64,000 nucleotides of DNA from Betaproteobacteria bacterium HGW-Betaproteobacteria-4 (GCA_002840785.1 PHCH01000002.1:62001-126000); one strand, 5' to 3'; counted from the stretch's first letter, positions 8,139 to 20,204 are shown. Numbers and translations are program-made. Notes: generated by a model not told the origin, from the sequence alone.

Positions 8139-11100
8139 GCTGGCCCTGATTGACGACAATCACGACCTGATGTTCGACCAGGTCGTCGACCAGTTGAATC
8201 ACATTGTCCGCTTGTTCCAGGCCATCCACAGTGACGCTGCCTCGGGCATCGACGCTTGAGATGACTGCGATGCGATAGACCGTTGCCCGATAGCGGTAGC
8301 GAAGCTTGAATCCCGGCCAATCCGCCGGCAGGCAAGGCGACAGGTGCAATTTGTTGCCTTCCAGCCGCAAGCCGAGCAGCGACTCGACGAGTAGCCGGTA
8401 CATCCAGCCGGCCGAGCCGGAATACCACGACCAGCCGCCGCGCCCGATGTGCGGGGCCTGGGCGTAGACGTCGGCGGCCATCACGTAAGGCTCGGCCTTG
8501 TAGGTAGCGACGGCCGTTTCTGAGCGCGCGTGGTTGACCGGATTGATCATCGCCGCCAGTTCCCAGGCCCGTTCCCGGTCCCCAAGGCTGGCAAAGGCCA
8601 TCGCCGCCCAGATTGCGCCGTGGGTGTATTGGCCGCCGTTTTCCCGGACGCCCGGCACGTAGCCGCGGATATAGCCGGGGTCGAGCCGCGATTTGTCGAA
8701 GGGCGGGTCGAGCAACTGGATCAGCCCGGCCTGCCGACGCACGAGGTGTTCGTCGACGGCCTGCATGGCCATCTGCCCGCGCGCCGCACTGGCCACGCCG
8801 GACAGTACGGCCCAGCTCTGCGAGATCGAGTCGATCCGGCATTCCGGACTGCTACTTGAACCGAGCGGCGTCCCGTCGTCGAAATAGGCGCGACGATACC
8901 AGGCACCGTCCCAGCTCTTTTCTTCGATGTTCTGGTGCAGCCGGGCGGCTTCGCCAAGGCAGAGTTCGGCAAAGGCCGGGTCGCCATGCCGGGTCGCCAC
9001 ACCGCTGAACTGCCTGAGCACTTCATGGAAGAAGAAGGCGAGCCAGACGCTCTCGCCCCGGCCCTCAATGCCGACCCGGCTCATGCCGTCGTTCCAGTCG
9101 CCGGAGCCGATCAGCGGCAGGCCGTGCACGCCGAAACGCAGGCCGTGGCGGATGGCGCGCACGCAGTGGTCGTAGAGGCTGGCCACCTCGCCGGAGCGAA
9201 CCGGCAGGTCGTAGTAGGAGTCGTCTTCAGGGTTGACCGGGCGGCCTTCGAGGAAAGTGCTGCGTTCATCGAGCACGCCTGTGTCGGCGGTGGCCTGCAC
9301 ATAGCGGCAGACAGCCAGCGGCAGCCACAGGTAGTCGTCCGAACAGCGGGTACGCACGCCGCGCCCGGCCGGCGGATGCCACCAGTGCTGGACGTCGCCC
9401 TCGGCGAACTGGCGGCCGGCACAGAGCAGCAGATGTTCGCGGACCAGCCCCGGTTCAGTGTGAACCAGCGCCATCATGTCCTGCAACTGGTCACGGAAGC
9501 CGAAGGCGCCGCCCGACTGGTAGTAGCCGCTGCGCGCCCAGATCCGGCAGGCCAGCGTCTGATAGACCAGCCAGCCGTTGGCCAGCACATCGAGCGCCGG
9601 GTCGGGCGTCTCGACCTGGACGGCGCCAAGTGACTGCGCCCAATACGCTTCAACCGCTTCGAGCGCCATGCGCGCCCCCAGCGGACCACGGAAACGCTGG
9701 ATCAGCTGTCCGGCATCCTCGGCATCGCGCCCGACACCGAGACGGAAAACCAGCTCGTGTTCCTGACCATCAGCCAGGTCAACCGCTATCTGGATGGCGC
9801 CGCAGGGGTCGAGCCCGGCGCCGACCTTGCCGGAAAGGCGGGCCCGTTTGAGCGCCGAGGGCTGGCCCGGCGAACCGTTGCGGCCGATGAATTCGTTGCG
9901 GTCGCCGGTCAGCGTGCGGCTCACTTCATCGACGTCGAAGAAGGCGACGCGTCCCGCGAACTCCGGGCTGTAGGGATTGCGCGCCAACAGTGCGCCGCTG
10001 CCGGCGGCGACCTCGGTGGTGACATGCATGGCCGTTTTGGCCCGCAAATCGCCGAGCACCCACTCGACATAGCCGGTCGCCGAGATCTTCCGCGGTCGAC
10101 CGGAAATATTGGTCAATTTCAAAACCGAGAATTTGACCGCTGCGTCGATGGCGACATAGACCTTGAGTTCGGAGTGAATGCCGCCGACCGAGGTTTCGAA
10201 ACTGGTGACGCCAAAACCGTGGCGGACCACGTAGGGCATGGCACCGCGCACCGGCAAGGGGGTCGGCGACCAGACGTGGCCGGTTTCCTCGTCGCGCAGG
10301 TAGATCGCCTCGCCGCCGCCATCGCTGACCGGATCGTTGTGCCACGGCGTCAGGCGGAATTCGTGGGCGTTGTCGCTCCAGGTGTAGGCGCTGCCGCTTT
10401 CCGAAATCACCGTGCCGAACTGCGGGTTGGCCAGCACATTGGCCCACGGCGCCGGCGTGGTGTGGCCGGCGGCCAGCGTGATGACGTATTCCCGGCCATC
10501 GCCGGCAAAGCCGCCCAGGCCGTTGTAGAACTGCAGATCAAGGCCGGTCACGGTGGCTGCCGGCGGCGCTTCGGGGCGATAGCGCCGGCTCGCCACCAGG
10601 CGCGGCACGCGCGATTCGGGCGGGCTGCGCAGGTCGAGCTGTTCGGCCAGCGAGCCGCGACAATCGTTGATCACGGCGCGCGCCACCGATTGCAGCAGGA
10701 TGCGGTCCTCGCTCGAAATCTGTTCGGCCAGCCGCACGAAAATGCCGCCCGGCTTGTCGATGACGCTGGCTTCGATGCCCGAGGCGATCAGCCCCATGAT
10801 CTGATCCTGCAGCCGCTGGCGATAACCGGCGTGGTCCTCGTTCCAGATCACCAGATCGACGACCAGCCCTTTGAGGCGCCAGTAGGCGTGGGCCTGGACC
10901 AGTTGGCGGACGAGATCGATATTGGCCGCATCGCCGATCTGCAGCAGGACGATGGGCAGGTCGCCGGAAATGGCATAGCCCCAGAGGCCGGACTGGCCGC
11001 GCTGGTTGCGGATGAGCACCGAGGCGTCGGCCCGTAGCGAGGCATTGGCATGGATGACCGAACTGGCCAGGCGGGCGTAAAGCTGGGCGTCGGCCTCGCT

Positions 11101-14100
11101 GGCGTTGAGCTGGCGCAGGACGACCTGGCTGTGCGTCCAGGTCAGTTCGAAGACGCGGTCGGCCAGATGGCGGTCCTGATATTTCTCGACCAGGCCGAGC
11201 GCCATGGCGCGGTTTTCGGTAATGCCGGTCACCACATCGATGGTCACCGACTGCTCGGGTTCGAGCACGATGCGATGGCGGATGGCGACGATGGGGTCGA
11301 GCACCGAACCCGCCGTGCCGGACAGTTTGCCGGCTTGCTCCATGGCCAGCGGATGAGCCGTGGACTGGGTGCGACCGATGAAGCGGGCGCGATCGGTTTC
11401 GTAGGAAACGGCGCCTGAAACGGCATCATGCACCGCCATCAGATGCAACATCCACGGCGCCTGCTCGGTCAGCGAACGCGGCCGCCGGGTGCACAGCACG
11501 GCGTTGCGCCCGTGCAGGATTTCGCTCTGCACAAACAGGTTGCTGAAGGCCGGGTGCAACTCGTCGGCCGCCGCCGGCGCGATGACCACCTCGGCGTAAC
11601 TGGTCACCTCGATCTCGCGGCGTTGGCGCGAGCGGTTGGTTATTCGGGTCCGGCGCAACTCGATATCGTCCTCGGGTGAGACGACGATGTCGGTGTAGGT
11701 TTCGAACTCGCCGTCGTCGCCGTCGAGCGAATCGCGGCGGCGGAATTCGGCGCGTCCTTCGGAGAAGATCGCCTCGTAATGATCCGGCCGTTTGAGCGTC
11801 GGCTGATAAGCCGTCGACCACACGCTGCCGCTGGCCAGTTCGCGGATGTAGCAGAAGCTGCCCCAGTTGTCTCGGGTGCCGTCTTCGCGCCAGCGCGTCA
11901 CGGCCAGATCGTTCCAGCGGCTGTAGCCGCCGCCGGCATTGGTCACCATCACGTGGTAGCGGCCGTTCGACAGCAACTGGACTTCGGGCACCGGCGTGTC
12001 CGGCGTGGTGAACACGCGGATCGGCGTTTCGTCGATGCTCGACTCCGAACGCGCGTCGGCCAGTTCGGCCGTGTGCGAGAACAGCGTCGTGGCCTTGGGA
12101 ATGCGTTCCTGGAGCAGGAGCAGGATGGCCTGGAACAGGCGGTCGGCGACGAAACGCCGCTGCATCGGCTGATTGAGCAATAGGTAATCCAGCGCCAGCA
12201 GGCTCATACCCTGGTGGTGGGCCATGAAGGAACGGACGACGACATGCGACTGGCCGCGGCGCTGGCGGGCCGGCGTGTAGTCGATGGCCTCGAAGAAGCC
12301 ATATTTTCCGACAAAGCCCTCGTCGGCCATGCGCTGCAGATTGAGGCAGGCCGCTTCCGGCGCCACCATCAGGGCCAGCGCCGAGGCATACGGCGCGATG
12401 ACCAGATCCTCGGCCAGCCCGCGCTTGAGACCAAGGCCCGGCACGCCGAAGGCGCGGTACTGGTAGTTGAGATGCAGATCGACCGTGTTGTAGCCTGATT
12501 CGGACACGCCCCACGGCACGCCGCGCTGCTTGCCGTACTCGATCTGCCGCGCCACGGCGGCCTTGCAGGTCTGGTCGAGCAAAGTATTTTCGTAATTGGG
12601 CATGACCAGATTCGGCATCAGGTACTCGAACATCGAGCCGCTCCACGACAGCAAGGCCGGTTCGCCGCCGGTGCCGGTGAGCAGCCGGCCGAGCGAGAAC
12701 CAGCTTTCCTGCGGCAGTTGCCCCTGGGCGATGGCGACGAAGTTGCACAGCCGGGCTTCAGAGGCCAGCAGATCGTAGTAGCTGGTATCGACGCGGCGTT
12801 CGGCGACGTTGTAGCCGATGGTCAAGAGGTGGCGTGCCTTGTCGAACAGGAAGTCGTAATCCATCTGCGCCAGTTCGCCGGATTGCTCGGCAAGTGCATC
12901 GATCAAAGCAATTCTTTGGCTCGCCACATTGCCGGCCAGCACGATCTGGCGCGACAGTTCGATTAGCCAGGCGCGCTGCTCGGCGTTGAGGTCCATTGCC
13001 AGGTGCGTTTCGATGTCCGGGCAGCGTTCGGTCACCAGTCGGGCCAGGCCGCGCAGGGTCGGCAAGGGGGCCTCGTTGGCGATCCGGGCAAAAACCTCCA
13101 GCCCGGCGGGCGCTGGCGGCAGATTTAGCCAGGGAGCCAGATGCTCGAGTTCGGCCCGCGACTCGTCAACCTGCCGGACCAGTGCCTGGGCCCATTCTGC
13201 GGCCTCGTTCTCAGGCAAGGTCTCGTCGACCAGCGAGTGGCTGGCTTCAACTTCGCTCAGCAACTCGCCAGCGCCCTCGCCCAGTTGCTGCAGCAGGCGA
13301 GCCATGGCTGAAATGCTCTGTGGCGGACTAAGCATCGCCGTATCGAGCAGCTTGCGCCAGGCGCCCAGCGTGCCGGCGACGGCTTCTTCGGCGCTCTCGG
13401 CGAGCAGGCCGAGCGTGTCGTTTAGACCGGCCAGCAAGCGTGGCTGCAATATCGGTGCATCGGCCAGTTCGAGCAGGCCGCCGCGCAGGGTCAGCAGATG
13501 GCCGGCCAGATTGCCGCTATCGACCGTCGAGATGTAGAGCAGCGGCAGCGGTTGCAGGGTCTGCGTGTCGTACCAGTTGTAAAAGTGGCCGCGATAGCGT
13601 TCCAGGCCGGTCATGGTGCGCAGCGTGTTGGCCGTCCGTTCGAGCAGCCTGCCGGTCGGGATGTAGCCGAAATCCCAGGCGCTCAGATTGGCCAGCAGGG
13701 CCAGGCCCATATTGGTCGGCGAGGTACGGTGGGCGATGGCGGCGACCCGGTATTCCTGATAATTGTCCGGCGCCAGCCAGTTGTCGTCCGGCCCGGCGAA
13801 ATGGTCGAAAAAAGCCCAGGTGCGCCGGGCGATGCGGCGCAGGAAGAAGCCCTGCTCGGCTGTCAGATGCGCCTTGCGGGCGGCCAGCGGGCGACTCAGC
13901 CACCAGGCGATGAAGGGCGAGGTCAGCCAGAGCAGCAGGACCGGCGCGGCAATGAGCATTTCTTCCTGGCTGGCGAGCACCAGCCAGGCACCCAGCCCGG
14001 TGGCCAGCAGCGGGCCGATCCACATGCTGCGCAGGCAGGCAAACAACTCGCTGCGGCGACGCCCGGCCAGTTGGCGTTCGACCTCGCTCGACGGGTTCCA

Positions 14101-16914
14101 TTCGAGCAGGCGACGACGCGACACAAGCAGACGCCAGGCGGTGCGGGCGATGGCGTCCAGACTGAACCAGGCCTCGTAGGGCAGACAGGCCAGTTCAAAG
14201 CTTAGCTGGCGGAAATGGCGCCAGACCGATCCGGCCACCACAGCCAGATGCTGACGGAGCAGGATTTCGTCCGGCTTGCGGCTGGCGTCGAGCAAGGCGG
14301 CGAAAATCGGCGGGACGATCAGGATGCCGAGTATCGACACGGTCCACCAGGCGACTGGGGCCAGGACTGTCCAGCCAAGGACGAGCAGCATGCTCAGGGC
14401 GGCCGGGACGAGGCTGCGCCGCAGGTTGTCGATGAGTTTCCACTGCGACAGGTTCGACAGCGGATTGCGATGCCGGCACATGCCCTCACCCGGCACCTTG
14501 GCGAACAGCCAGCCGGCCAGTTGCCAGTCGCCGCGCAACCAGCGATGGCGACGAATGACATCGGCCCGGTAGCTGGCCGGGCAATCTTCGTAGAGCTGCA
14601 CATCGCTGAGCAGGCCGGACCGGGCGTAGCAGCCTTCGAGCAGGTCGTGGCTGAGCACGCGGTTTTCCGGAAAACAACCGCCCAGCGCCCGCTCGAAGGC
14701 TTCGACGTCGTAAATGCCCTTGCCGATGAACGAGCCTTCGCCGAAAACATCCTGATAAACATCGGAGACGGCGCGAGTGTAGGGGTCGATGCCCGGTTCG
14801 CCGCCGTACAGGCGGGCGAGCAGCGAGCGGTTGGTGCCGGGCAGGCTGACGGCGACGCGCGGCTGGAGGATGCCGTAGCCGCTGACCACCCGCTGCAGTG
14901 TTTCGTCAAAACGCGGACGATTGAGTGGATGCGCCATGGTGCCGACGAACTGGCGCGCCGTGTCGCGCGGCAACTGGGTGTCGGTGTCGAGCGTGATGAC
15001 GTAGCGCGTGCCGGCCAGCGCCGCGGTGTCGCCGGCGATCAGCGAAAAGCCGTCGGGCGTGCCGTTTATCAGCAGCGCATTGAGGTCAGCCAGCTTGCCG
15101 CGCTTGCGTTCGTAGCCCATCCAGATGCGTTCCTGCGGATTCCAGCAGCGCGGCCGGTGGAACAGGAAAAAGATGCTTGCTACGGTCAACCCGATTTTTT
15201 GCCCGAATTTCAAATTCAGTTCGTCGATCTTTTGCGCCGCCAGCTGCATCAGAGTGGCGTCTTCGGGCAGCGTTTCCTGCTCGGCATCGAGAAAATCGGT
15301 GAGCAGCGCGAAGTGCAGGCTGGGATCGCGGTTGGCCAGGAAGCGGACTTCCAGCGCCTCGATCAGGCTGTCGATGCCGGCCGCGCTGGTCAGCATGGTG
15401 GGCACCACAACCAGGGTTCGCCAGGCGGGCGGGATGCCTTTGGAGAAATCCATTTTCGGCAGCGGGTGCGGTGCGACGAGCAGGCTGGCCGCCCAGTTCA
15501 CGAGCGAGACGGCCAGTTGGCTGGTCGCCAGCAGCGCCACCAGGCCGAGCAATATCATCGCCCACAGCGGCAAACCGGCCGGTATGGCGCGCATGATCAG
15601 GCTGCCGGCAAGCAGGCCGGCGATGATGCTGACGCCGCCGAGGTAAATGGTCAGCGGCATGCGCCCGGCCGCCCGGCGCACGCTTTCGGGGAAAGTATGA
15701 CGAACCTCGATGGCGCTTTCGAGTTGCGCCAGACCGGGGCCAATCAGGTAATAACCGACGTGCGCCCCCGGCCCGCCCGCCCCATCCTGCGCTGCGCGAG
15801 CTAGTTCGAGCACGCGGGCGGCGAGCAGTCCTTCGGACAGATCGCTCTTGCGGGCAATCGCTTCGGTGGCATGGCGATAGCGGTCGCGCGTCGCGAAATC
15901 CATCGCGCCATAAACGCCGCAGGGGTCGCCGAGCAGCGTCTGCTCGACGATGCTCTGGGTTTCGACGAAGGTCTGCCAGTCCATGGCGCCGATGATGCGC
16001 AGGCTGCCGATGCTGTTGCTGATCGACACCTGATCGGCCGCCTGCAACTGGTTCTCGGTCTGCACCATCTGGGCGATGGTCAGGCCCGACTCGGCCAGAT
16101 GCTGCTCGATCCAGGTCAGTGGCAAAGCCAGCGCCGGGCCGCGCCCTTGCAGGCGACGGGCCAGTTCGGCGACGAAGGTGCTGACCATCGGCGGTTTTGA
16201 GCGCGCCATGTCAGCGATGGTCAGGATCAGGTTTTTCGGATCATGCTCGGCGGCCTCGATCATCCGGTCCGCCCAGAGCTCGGCCAGACCGCGCTCTTCC
16301 CAGCCAGCGGCGATGCTGACCCCGACCCGGCGCAGATTCTCGATGACGGCCAGACGCAGCATGATGGGGATCGCCCACAACTCGCCGAGGCGCAGGTCGG
16401 TGACGGTTTGGTAGGCGGCGACGAAGCGGCTCAGCGTTTCCGGATCAACCCGTCCGTCGCCATGCGCCACGGTTTCCAGGGCGATGTCGTAGACGCGCGG
16501 ATGCCCGGCCGATGGCCCACTGGCCAGGCGCGGCAGTTCGCGGCTGTAGCCTTTGGGCAGGTGACGCTTGGCAGTGCGGATCTGCTCTTCGATGAGGTAG
16601 AAATTGTCGAGCAGCCATTCGCCGGCCGGCGTGATCCGGCGTTTTTCGGTAGCAACGGAAGTCAGTCGATGGCACACATCAACCAGCGACTTTTCATTGG
16701 CGGCCAGCCGGCCAAGCAGGCGGTCGGAGACGGTGCCGGCGGCGAGCCGGTGCGCGGCGGCCAGCGCCTTGCCGTGCTGCGCCATCTGGTCGGCGCTGTA
16801 CAAGGCGGCGCGTAAGGGCGCCTCTTCGTTGGGCAGGGCGGCCGACCTGTCACTCTCCCGAAAGCCTTGTGCCAGCTGGCGAAAATACGCAACGAACGAC
16901 TGGCTGGGTTTCAA
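8131..16914 (-). CDS. Cyclic beta-1,2-glucan synthase-like protein (NdvB/Cgs family)
   Basis: This giant inner-membrane protein has a glycosyltransferase core with [10 protein letters not shown] and [10 protein letters not shown], flanked by hydrophobic segments. A glycoamylase-like region and long C-terminal GH94-type phosphorylase regions ([11 protein letters not shown]) follow. Counted from ATG 17016 these lie near residues 675, 827, 460-510, 870-1045, 1400-1620 and 2640. Its size fits the roughly 2,800-2,900 residues of Cgs proteins, which make periplasmic cyclic glucans. The open frame reaches ATG 17016, but those first 34 codons cross a repeat, lack a ribosome-binding site and would lie upstream of a candidate promoter. 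I prefer TTG 16914, which follows GGAAAGGGTA (2,927 codons); this choice is inferred. Confidence 0.85.
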   Translation of the reverse strand: MKPSQSFVAYFRQLAQGFRESDRSAALPNEEAPLRAALYSADQMAQHGKALAAAHRLAAGTVSDRLLGRLAANEKSLVDVCHRLTSVATEKRRITPAGEWLLDNFYLIEEQIRTAKRHLPKGYSRELPRLASGPSAGHPRVYDIALETVAHGDGRVDPETLSRFVAAYQTVTDLRLGELWAIPIMLRLAVIENLRRVGVSIAAGWEERGLAELWADRMIEAAEHDPKNLILTIADMARSKPPMVSTFVAELARRLQGRGPALALPLTWIEQHLAESGLTIAQMVQTENQLQAADQVSISNSIGSLRIIGAMDWQTFVETQSIVEQTLLGDPCGVYGAMDFATRDRYRHATEAIARKSDLSEGLLAARVLELARAAQDGAGGPGAHVGYYLIGPGLAQLESAIEVRHTFPESVRRAAGRMPLTIYLGGVSIIAGLLAGSLIMRAIPAGLPLWAMILLGLVALLATSQLAVSLVNWAASLLVAPHPLPKMDFSKGIPPAWRTLVVVPTMLTSAAGIDSLIEALEVRFLANRDPSLHFALLTDFLDAEQETLPEDATLMQLAAQKIDELNLKFGQKIGLTVASIFFLFHRPRCWNPQERIWMGYERKRGKLADLNALLINGTPDGFSLIAGDTAALAGTRYVITLDTDTQLPRDTARQFVGTMAHPLNRPRFDETLQRVVSGYGILQPRVAVSLPGTNRSLLARLYGGEPGIDPYTRAVSDVYQDVFGEGSFIGKGIYDVEAFERALGGCFPENRVLSHDLLEGCYARSGLLSDVQLYEDCPASYRADVIRRHRWLRGDWQLAGWLFAKVPGEGMCRHRNPLSNLSQWKLIDNLRRSLVPAALSMLLVLGWTVLAPVAWWTVSILGILIVPPIFAALLDASRKPDEILLRQHLAVVAGSVWRHFRQLSFELACLPYEAWFSLDAIARTAWRLLVSRRRLLEWNPSSEVERQLAGRRRSELFACLRSMWIGPLLATGLGAWLVLASQEEMLIAAPVLLLWLTSPFIAWWLSRPLAARKAHLTAEQGFFLRRIARRTWAFFDHFAGPDDNWLAPDNYQEYRVAAIAHRTSPTNMGLALLANLSAWDFGYIPTGRLLERTANTLRTMTGLERYRGHFYNWYDTQTLQPLPLLYISTVDSGNLAGHLLTLRGGLLELADAPILQPRLLAGLNDTLGLLAESAEEAVAGTLGAWRKLLDTAMLSPPQSISAMARLLQQLGEGAGELLSEVEASHSLVDETLPENEAAEWAQALVRQVDESRAELEHLAPWLNLPPAPAGLEVFARIANEAPLPTLRGLARLVTERCPDIETHLAMDLNAEQRAWLIELSRQIVLAGNVASQRIALIDALAEQSGELAQMDYDFLFDKARHLLTIGYNVAERRVDTSYYDLLASEARLCNFVAIAQGQLPQESWFSLGRLLTGTGGEPALLSWSGSMFEYLMPNLVMPNYENTLLDQTCKAAVARQIEYGKQRGVPWGVSESGYNTVDLHLNYQYRAFGVPGLGLKRGLAEDLVIAPYASALALMVAPEAACLNLQRMADEGFVGKYGFFEAIDYTPARQRRGQSHVVVRSFMAHHQGMSLLALDYLLLNQPMQRRFVADRLFQAILLLLQERIPKATTLFSHTAELADARSESSIDETPIRVFTTPDTPVPEVQLLSNGRYHVMVTNAGGGYSRWNDLAVTRWREDGTRDNWGSFCYIRELASGSVWSTAYQPTLKRPDHYEAIFSEGRAEFRRRDSLDGDDGEFETYTDIVVSPEDDIELRRTRITNRSRQRREIEVTSYAEVVIAPAAADELHPAFSNLFVQSEILHGRNAVLCTRRPRSLTEQAPWMLHLMAVHDAVSGAVSYETDRARFIGRTQSTAHPLAMEQAGKLSGTAGSVLDPIVAIRHRIVLEPEQSVTIDVVTGITENRAMALGLVEKYQDRHLADRVFELTWTHSQVVLRQLNASEADAQLYARLASSVIHANASLRADASVLIRNQRGQSGLWGYAISGDLPIVLLQIGDAANIDLVRQLVQAHAYWRLKGLVVDLVIWNEDHAGYRQRLQDQIMGLIASGIEASVIDKPGGIFVRLAEQISSEDRILLQSVARAVINDCRGSLAEQLDLRSPPESRVPRLVASRRYRPEAPPAATVTGLDLQFYNGLGGFAGDGREYVITLAAGHTTPAPWANVLANPQFGTVISESGSAYTWSDNAHEFRLTPWHNDPVSDGGGEAIYLRDEETGHVWSPTPLPVRGAMPYVVRHGFGVTSFETSVGGIHSELKVYVAIDAAVKFSVLKLTNISGRPRKISATGYVEWVLGDLRAKTAMHVTTEVAAGSGALLARNPYSPEFAGRVAFFDVDEVSRTLTGDRNEFIGRNGSPGQPSALKRARLSGKVGAGLDPCGAIQIAVDLADGQEHELVFRLGVGRDAEDAGQLIQRFRGPLGARMALEAVEAYWAQSLGAVQVETPDPALDVLANGWLVYQTLACRIWARSGYYQSGGAFGFRDQLQDMMALVHTEPGLVREHLLLCAGRQFAEGDVQHWWHPPAGRGVRTRCSDDYLWLPLAVCRYVQATADTGVLDERSTFLEGRPVNPEDDSYYDLPVRSGEVASLYDHCVRAIRHGLRFGVHGLPLIGSGDWNDGMSRVGIEGRGESVWLAFFFHEVLRQFSGVATRHGDPAFAELCLGEAARLHQNIEEKSWDGAWYRRAYFDDGTPLGSSSSPECRIDSISQSWAVLSGVASAARGQMAMQAVDEHLVRRQAGLIQLLDPPFDKSRLDPGYIRGYVPGVRENGGQYTHGAIWAAMAFASLGDRERAWELAAMINPVNHARSETAVATYKAEPYVMAADVYAQAPHIGRGGWSWYSGSAGWMYRLLVESLLGLRLEGNKLHLSPCLPADWPGFKLRYRYRATVYRIAVISSVDARGSVTVDGLEQADNVIQLVDDLVEHQVVIVVNQGQPN
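15178..15216 (+). repeat. 39-bp repeat family, copy inside glucan synthase gene (weak)
   Basis: It begins TGCTACGGTCAACC like the intergenic copies and retains an A/T-rich AATTTCAAATT end, but the middle differs. It lies antisense within coding sequence, so it may be chance or conversion. Confidence 0.35.
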
Positions 16915-16978
16915 ATTGAGTACCCTTTCCGGAAACACGCCCGAAACTTGGAGGATAGGCAGCCGGGAGCAGCGCGTC

Positions 16979-16994
16979 GGTGTGGTGGAACACA
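16979..16994. promoter_or_regulatory. Weak operator copy upstream of the glucan synthase
   Basis: GGTGTGGTGGAACACA matches about 10 of 16 consensus positions. It gains weight from context: a TATCCT hexamer (16952-16957) follows on the minus strand after exactly 21 bp, and the proposed TTG start at 16914 is 65 bp away, as at the strong sites. Confidence 0.35.
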
Positions 16995-17026
16995 TAGGCC
17001 GTGCCAATGCCGGCAATGGCTGGCAT

Positions 17027-17065
17027 TGCTACGGTCAACCGGAAAAAATAGCTAAATTTGAAATG
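17027..17065 (+). repeat. 39-bp dispersed repeat, copy 1
   Basis: This intergenic copy starts TGCTACGGTCAACCGGAAAA and ends AAATTTGAAATG. It lies between the GGDEF/EAL gene and the glucan synthase. The core CGGTCAACCG is a short near-palindrome. Confidence 0.7.
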
Positions 17066-17111
17066 CGCCGGGGAGAGCGAAACGCCCGCTTTACCTACCC
17101 GATACCGTCAA

Positions 17112-19565
17112 TCAACGCTCCTTCACGAGCAAGCGCTCGAACTCATCGGCCGGCAGGGGATGTCCAAACAGGAAGCCCTGCCCTTCGTCGCATTGCAGCT
17201 TGCGCAGGAAGGCCAACTGGGACTCTGTTTCGACCCCTTCGGCGATGACCCGCTGCTTGAGGCTTTTACCCATGCCGATCATGGCGCTGACAATGCTGGC
17301 ATCGTCCACATCGATGTCGATATCCTGGACAAACGACTGATCGATTTTCAGCGTATTGATCGGAAAACGCTTGAGATAGCTCAGGCTCGAATAGCCGGTC
17401 CCGAAGTCGTCGATGGCCAGTTGCATGCCCATCGCCTTCAGTGATTCCAGTACCGAAGCCGACGATTCGGCATCCTGCATCAGGATGCTTTCGGTCAGTT
17501 CCAGTTCAAGAAAACTAGGCAGCATGCCGGTTTCCTTGAGGATCGTGGCCACCCCCTCGAGAAAGCCCTTATGGCGAAATTCGACGGCCGAAATATTGAC
17601 CGAAACGGGCACCGCCAGCAGCCCGGAATCCTGCCAGGCGCAGACCTGGCGGCAGGCTTCGCGCAGTACCCAACTGCCAATCGGGACGATCAGACCGGAC
17701 TCCTCGGCGATCTGCACGAACTGCTTGGGATAAACCAGGCCATGTTCCGGATCCTGCCAGCGGATCAGCGCTTCGCTGCCGATCATCAGGCCCGTGGCCA
17801 GATCGATCTTGGGTTGGTAATAAAGCTGGAACTCGCCCTGCTTCAAGGCGCGGCGCAGGTTGCCTTCGACAAACAGGCGACGCACTGCGCGGATGTTCAT
17901 TTCCGTGGTGAAAAACTGGTAGTTGTTCCGGCCATTGGCCTTGGCGTGATACATCGCCGTATCGGCGCTCTTCATCACGCCATCGGCATCCAGCCCGTCG
18001 TCCGGGTAGATGCTGATACCGATGCTCAAGGTGACATGCAACTCGTGTCCGCCGATCAGGCAGGGTTCGGCAAACGTAGCCAGAATCTTTTCGGCCACCG
18101 GCGCCGCATCCTGCGTATGCTCGACTTCGGTTAGCAGGATGACGAACTCATCCCCACCCTGCCGGCAAACCGTGTCGGTATCGCGGATACAAAGCTTCAG
18201 ACGCTCAGCTGCCGTTTGCAGCAGCAGGTCGCCAACGGCGTGGCCGAGCGAATCATTGATGTGCTTGAAGTAATCCAGGTCGATGAACATCAACGCCACC
18301 CGTTTGCTGTGCCGGCGAGCCTGGCCGATGGCCCGTGAAAGGCGCTCGGTCAGCAACATCCGGTTGGGCAGTCCGGTCAAAAAATCATGCTGGGCCAGAT
18401 GTGCCATCTTCAATGCCATCGCATGCGACTCGCTGACATCGTGGAAAACGATCACGGCACCGGCCACCTGACCATCCCGGTTATGGATGGGGGCGGCCGA
18501 ATCCTCGATAGGCGATTCAATGCCGTCGCGGCGGAGCAGGATACTGTTGGCGGCCAGCCCGACCGTGCGGTTCTCGCGAATGGCCAGTTGGGCCGGATTC
18601 GGCGCCTCCAGGCGTGTCGTTCCATCGACGATCCGAAAAACCTCCGACAACGGACGCCCAATGGCGTTTTCGCTCGACCAGCCGGTCATCTTCTCGGCCA
18701 CCAGATTAAGGTAGGTCACATTGCCCGGCAGGTTGGTGGTCAGAACGGCGTCGCCAATCGAATTGAGCGTAACCTGGGCGCGCTCCTTTTCCTCGAACAA
18801 GGCATCTTCAGCCGCCTTGCGCTCGCTGATGTCCTCGACAATCTGGACATGGCCTCGCGAATGCTGGCCATCAAGCATGGCCGCCGCATTGAGCCGCGCC
18901 CAGACGATGCTGCCATTGGCCCGCAGAAAACGGGCTTCCGACTTGAAAATAGCGTCGCCCAGCGCAGCCGCCCGCCATTCGAGCAGGACACGCTGACGGT
19001 CATCGGGATGAATCGCCATAAGCCAGTTGGTGCCCAGCGTCTGCTCAAGACTCAGGCCGGATATTGCGTGATAGGCCTCGTTGGTATAGACACATTCACC
19101 ACGGACATCCGAGACGAAGATGCCGAGCGGCGAAGCATCGCTCATGGCGCGGAAGCGCGCTTCGCTGAGCATCAATGCCCGCCGCGTCGTCTTGCGCTCG
19201 ATCAGGTAGTTCAGGGTGCGCGGCAACCAGTGGGCATCGACCTGATCCTTGACAAGGTAGTCGTCCGCACCGCTCTGCACCGCCAGGCGGGCGGTTTCCT
19301 CATCCTCTTCCGAACTCAGGATGATGATCAGCGCCTCGGGCGCCGCCTGCGAGACCTGCTGGAAAACAGCAATGCCCTGGACATCAGGCAGGCTGAGGTC
19401 GAGCAGGATGATCTCGAAACTTGTCATGGCCAGAATACCCAAGGCTTCAGACAGGCCGGCCGCCCGCTCGACCTGATACGGCTTTCCGCCCTTGCGGGCC
19501 AGCGCGGCCTCAATCAGCCTGGCCTCGCTGGCGTCATCTTCAATCAGGAGAACATCTTTCATCAT
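17112..19565 (-). CDS. Receiver-PAS-PAS-GGDEF-EAL protein (cyclic di-GMP turnover)
   Basis: This cytoplasmic protein of 817 residues has a receiver domain (about 1-120, acceptor Asp in ILLDLSLPD), two PAS domains (about 135-375), a GGDEF domain with an intact GGDEF motif (CRQGGDEFVILL) and an EAL domain with GSEALIRW and DDFGTGYSS. Both catalytic halves look competent, so it could make or degrade cyclic di-GMP. The start is the ATGATG at 19565, chosen because CAGGAG sits just upstream; the open frame extends further without support. It is the last gene of a minus-strand run with the EncFtn-like and DUF883-like genes, whose likely promoter is operator copy 2. Confidence 0.9.
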   Translation of the reverse strand: MMKDVLLIEDDASEARLIEAALARKGGKPYQVERAAGLSEALGILAMTSFEIILLDLSLPDVQGIAVFQQVSQAAPEALIIILSSEEDEETARLAVQSGADDYLVKDQVDAHWLPRTLNYLIERKTTRRALMLSEARFRAMSDASPLGIFVSDVRGECVYTNEAYHAISGLSLEQTLGTNWLMAIHPDDRQRVLLEWRAAALGDAIFKSEARFLRANGSIVWARLNAAAMLDGQHSRGHVQIVEDISERKAAEDALFEEKERAQVTLNSIGDAVLTTNLPGNVTYLNLVAEKMTGWSSENAIGRPLSEVFRIVDGTTRLEAPNPAQLAIRENRTVGLAANSILLRRDGIESPIEDSAAPIHNRDGQVAGAVIVFHDVSESHAMALKMAHLAQHDFLTGLPNRMLLTERLSRAIGQARRHSKRVALMFIDLDYFKHINDSLGHAVGDLLLQTAAERLKLCIRDTDTVCRQGGDEFVILLTEVEHTQDAAPVAEKILATFAEPCLIGGHELHVTLSIGISIYPDDGLDADGVMKSADTAMYHAKANGRNNYQFFTTEMNIRAVRRLFVEGNLRRALKQGEFQLYYQPKIDLATGLMIGSEALIRWQDPEHGLVYPKQFVQIAEESGLIVPIGSWVLREACRQVCAWQDSGLLAVPVSVNISAVEFRHKGFLEGVATILKETGMLPSFLELELTESILMQDAESSASVLESLKAMGMQLAIDDFGTGYSSLSYLKRFPINTLKIDQSFVQDIDIDVDDASIVSAMIGMGKSLKQRVIAEGVETESQLAFLRKLQCDEGQGFLFGHPLPADEFERLLVKER

Positions 19566-19598
19566 CTGCTCCTGCCGCAAGCCAAAATCGGGCATTCG

Positions 19599-19886
19599 TT
19601 ATTCGTGGGTAAGCATTTTTTCCGTGAACAGATATTCCCTGAGCTGTCCGGAAAACCGGTCGTCCCGGCGCTGTATCCAGGCCAGAAGCATGGCGGCATG
19701 CTCCTTTTCCTCATCGCGGTTGTGTTCAAGGATGCTTTTCAACTCGCCATCCTGGCAGGCAGCGGTGCGCTGGTTGTACCAGTCGACCGCTTCCAGTTCC
19801 TCCATCAGGGAAACCAGCGCCCGATGCATGTCGCGGGTTTCGGCGGGTAATTCATCGACCGGTTCGTGATAACCGACACTGGACAT
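19599..19886 (-). CDS. Encapsulated ferritin (EncFtn)-like protein
   Basis: This 95-residue protein has the hallmark EncFtn core: EELEAVDWYNQR, then HNRDEEKEHAAMLLAWI, then REYLFTE. These supply the Glu, Trp, Tyr and ExxH ligands of the ferroxidase site, which in known EncFtn forms at a dimer interface inside an annular decamer. Known encapsulated versions continue with a C-terminal cargo-loading peptide; this one stops about ten residues after the helical core (EKMLTHE). No encapsulin shell gene lies in the window. It has an AGGAG ribosome-binding site at the proper distance from ATG 19886. Predicted role: iron oxidation or storage and protection against oxidative damage. Confidence 0.85.
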   Translation of the reverse strand: MSSVGYHEPVDELPAETRDMHRALVSLMEELEAVDWYNQRTAACQDGELKSILEHNRDEEKEHAAMLLAWIQRRDDRFSGQLREYLFTEKMLTHE

Positions 19887-19925
19887 GGTTGGCTCCTGAC
19901 TGATTTTGGCTTGGTTGATGAAAGA

Positions 19926-20204
19926 TCAGCGGCGGCTGATCAGGGCGCCGATGAAGGCACCGGTAGCCGCAGCAATTCCGATGATTTTCCAGGGATTGGC
20001 ACGCACGTAGGTATCGGTGGCGTTGGCGGCACCGCAGGCGTTTTGGGCGATGGCGTGACGCGTTGCCGAATACTCTTCGGCAACGGTATGACCGGCATCC
20101 TTGAGAAGATGATCTGCCTTGCCAACAATCCCCTTCAAATCCCGGGTCAATGTTTCCTTAAGACTTTCTGTGCTTCCTGGGACGGTGCTCTGTTCTGTCG
20201 TCAT
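19926..20204 (-). CDS. ElaB/YqjD/DUF883-like membrane-anchored protein
   Basis: This 92-residue protein (start MTTEQSTVPGSTESLKETL) has an amphipathic helical body and a single C-terminal hydrophobic segment (about 72-90, NPWKIIGIAAATGAFIGALI) ending in ISRR. This is the layout of ElaB/YqjD proteins, which associate with ribosomes and the inner membrane in stationary phase. ATG 20204 has GGGAGAAATC upstream; the longer open frame (to 20285) lacks this. It lies 111 bp from operator copy 2 and leads the run through EncFtn to the GGDEF/EAL gene. Confidence 0.8.
   Translation of the reverse strand: MTTEQSTVPGSTESLKETLTRDLKGIVGKADHLLKDAGHTVAEEYSATRHAIAQNACGAANATDTYVRANPWKIIGIAAATGAFIGALISRR

Noticed and set aside
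8530-16815. Many long plus-strand open frames across the glucan synthase region (for example 9757-11037 and 14215-15804)
   Set aside because: They are antisense to a continuous, well-motifed coding frame, have no ribosome-binding sites and show no domain signatures. High GC content makes such shadows common.
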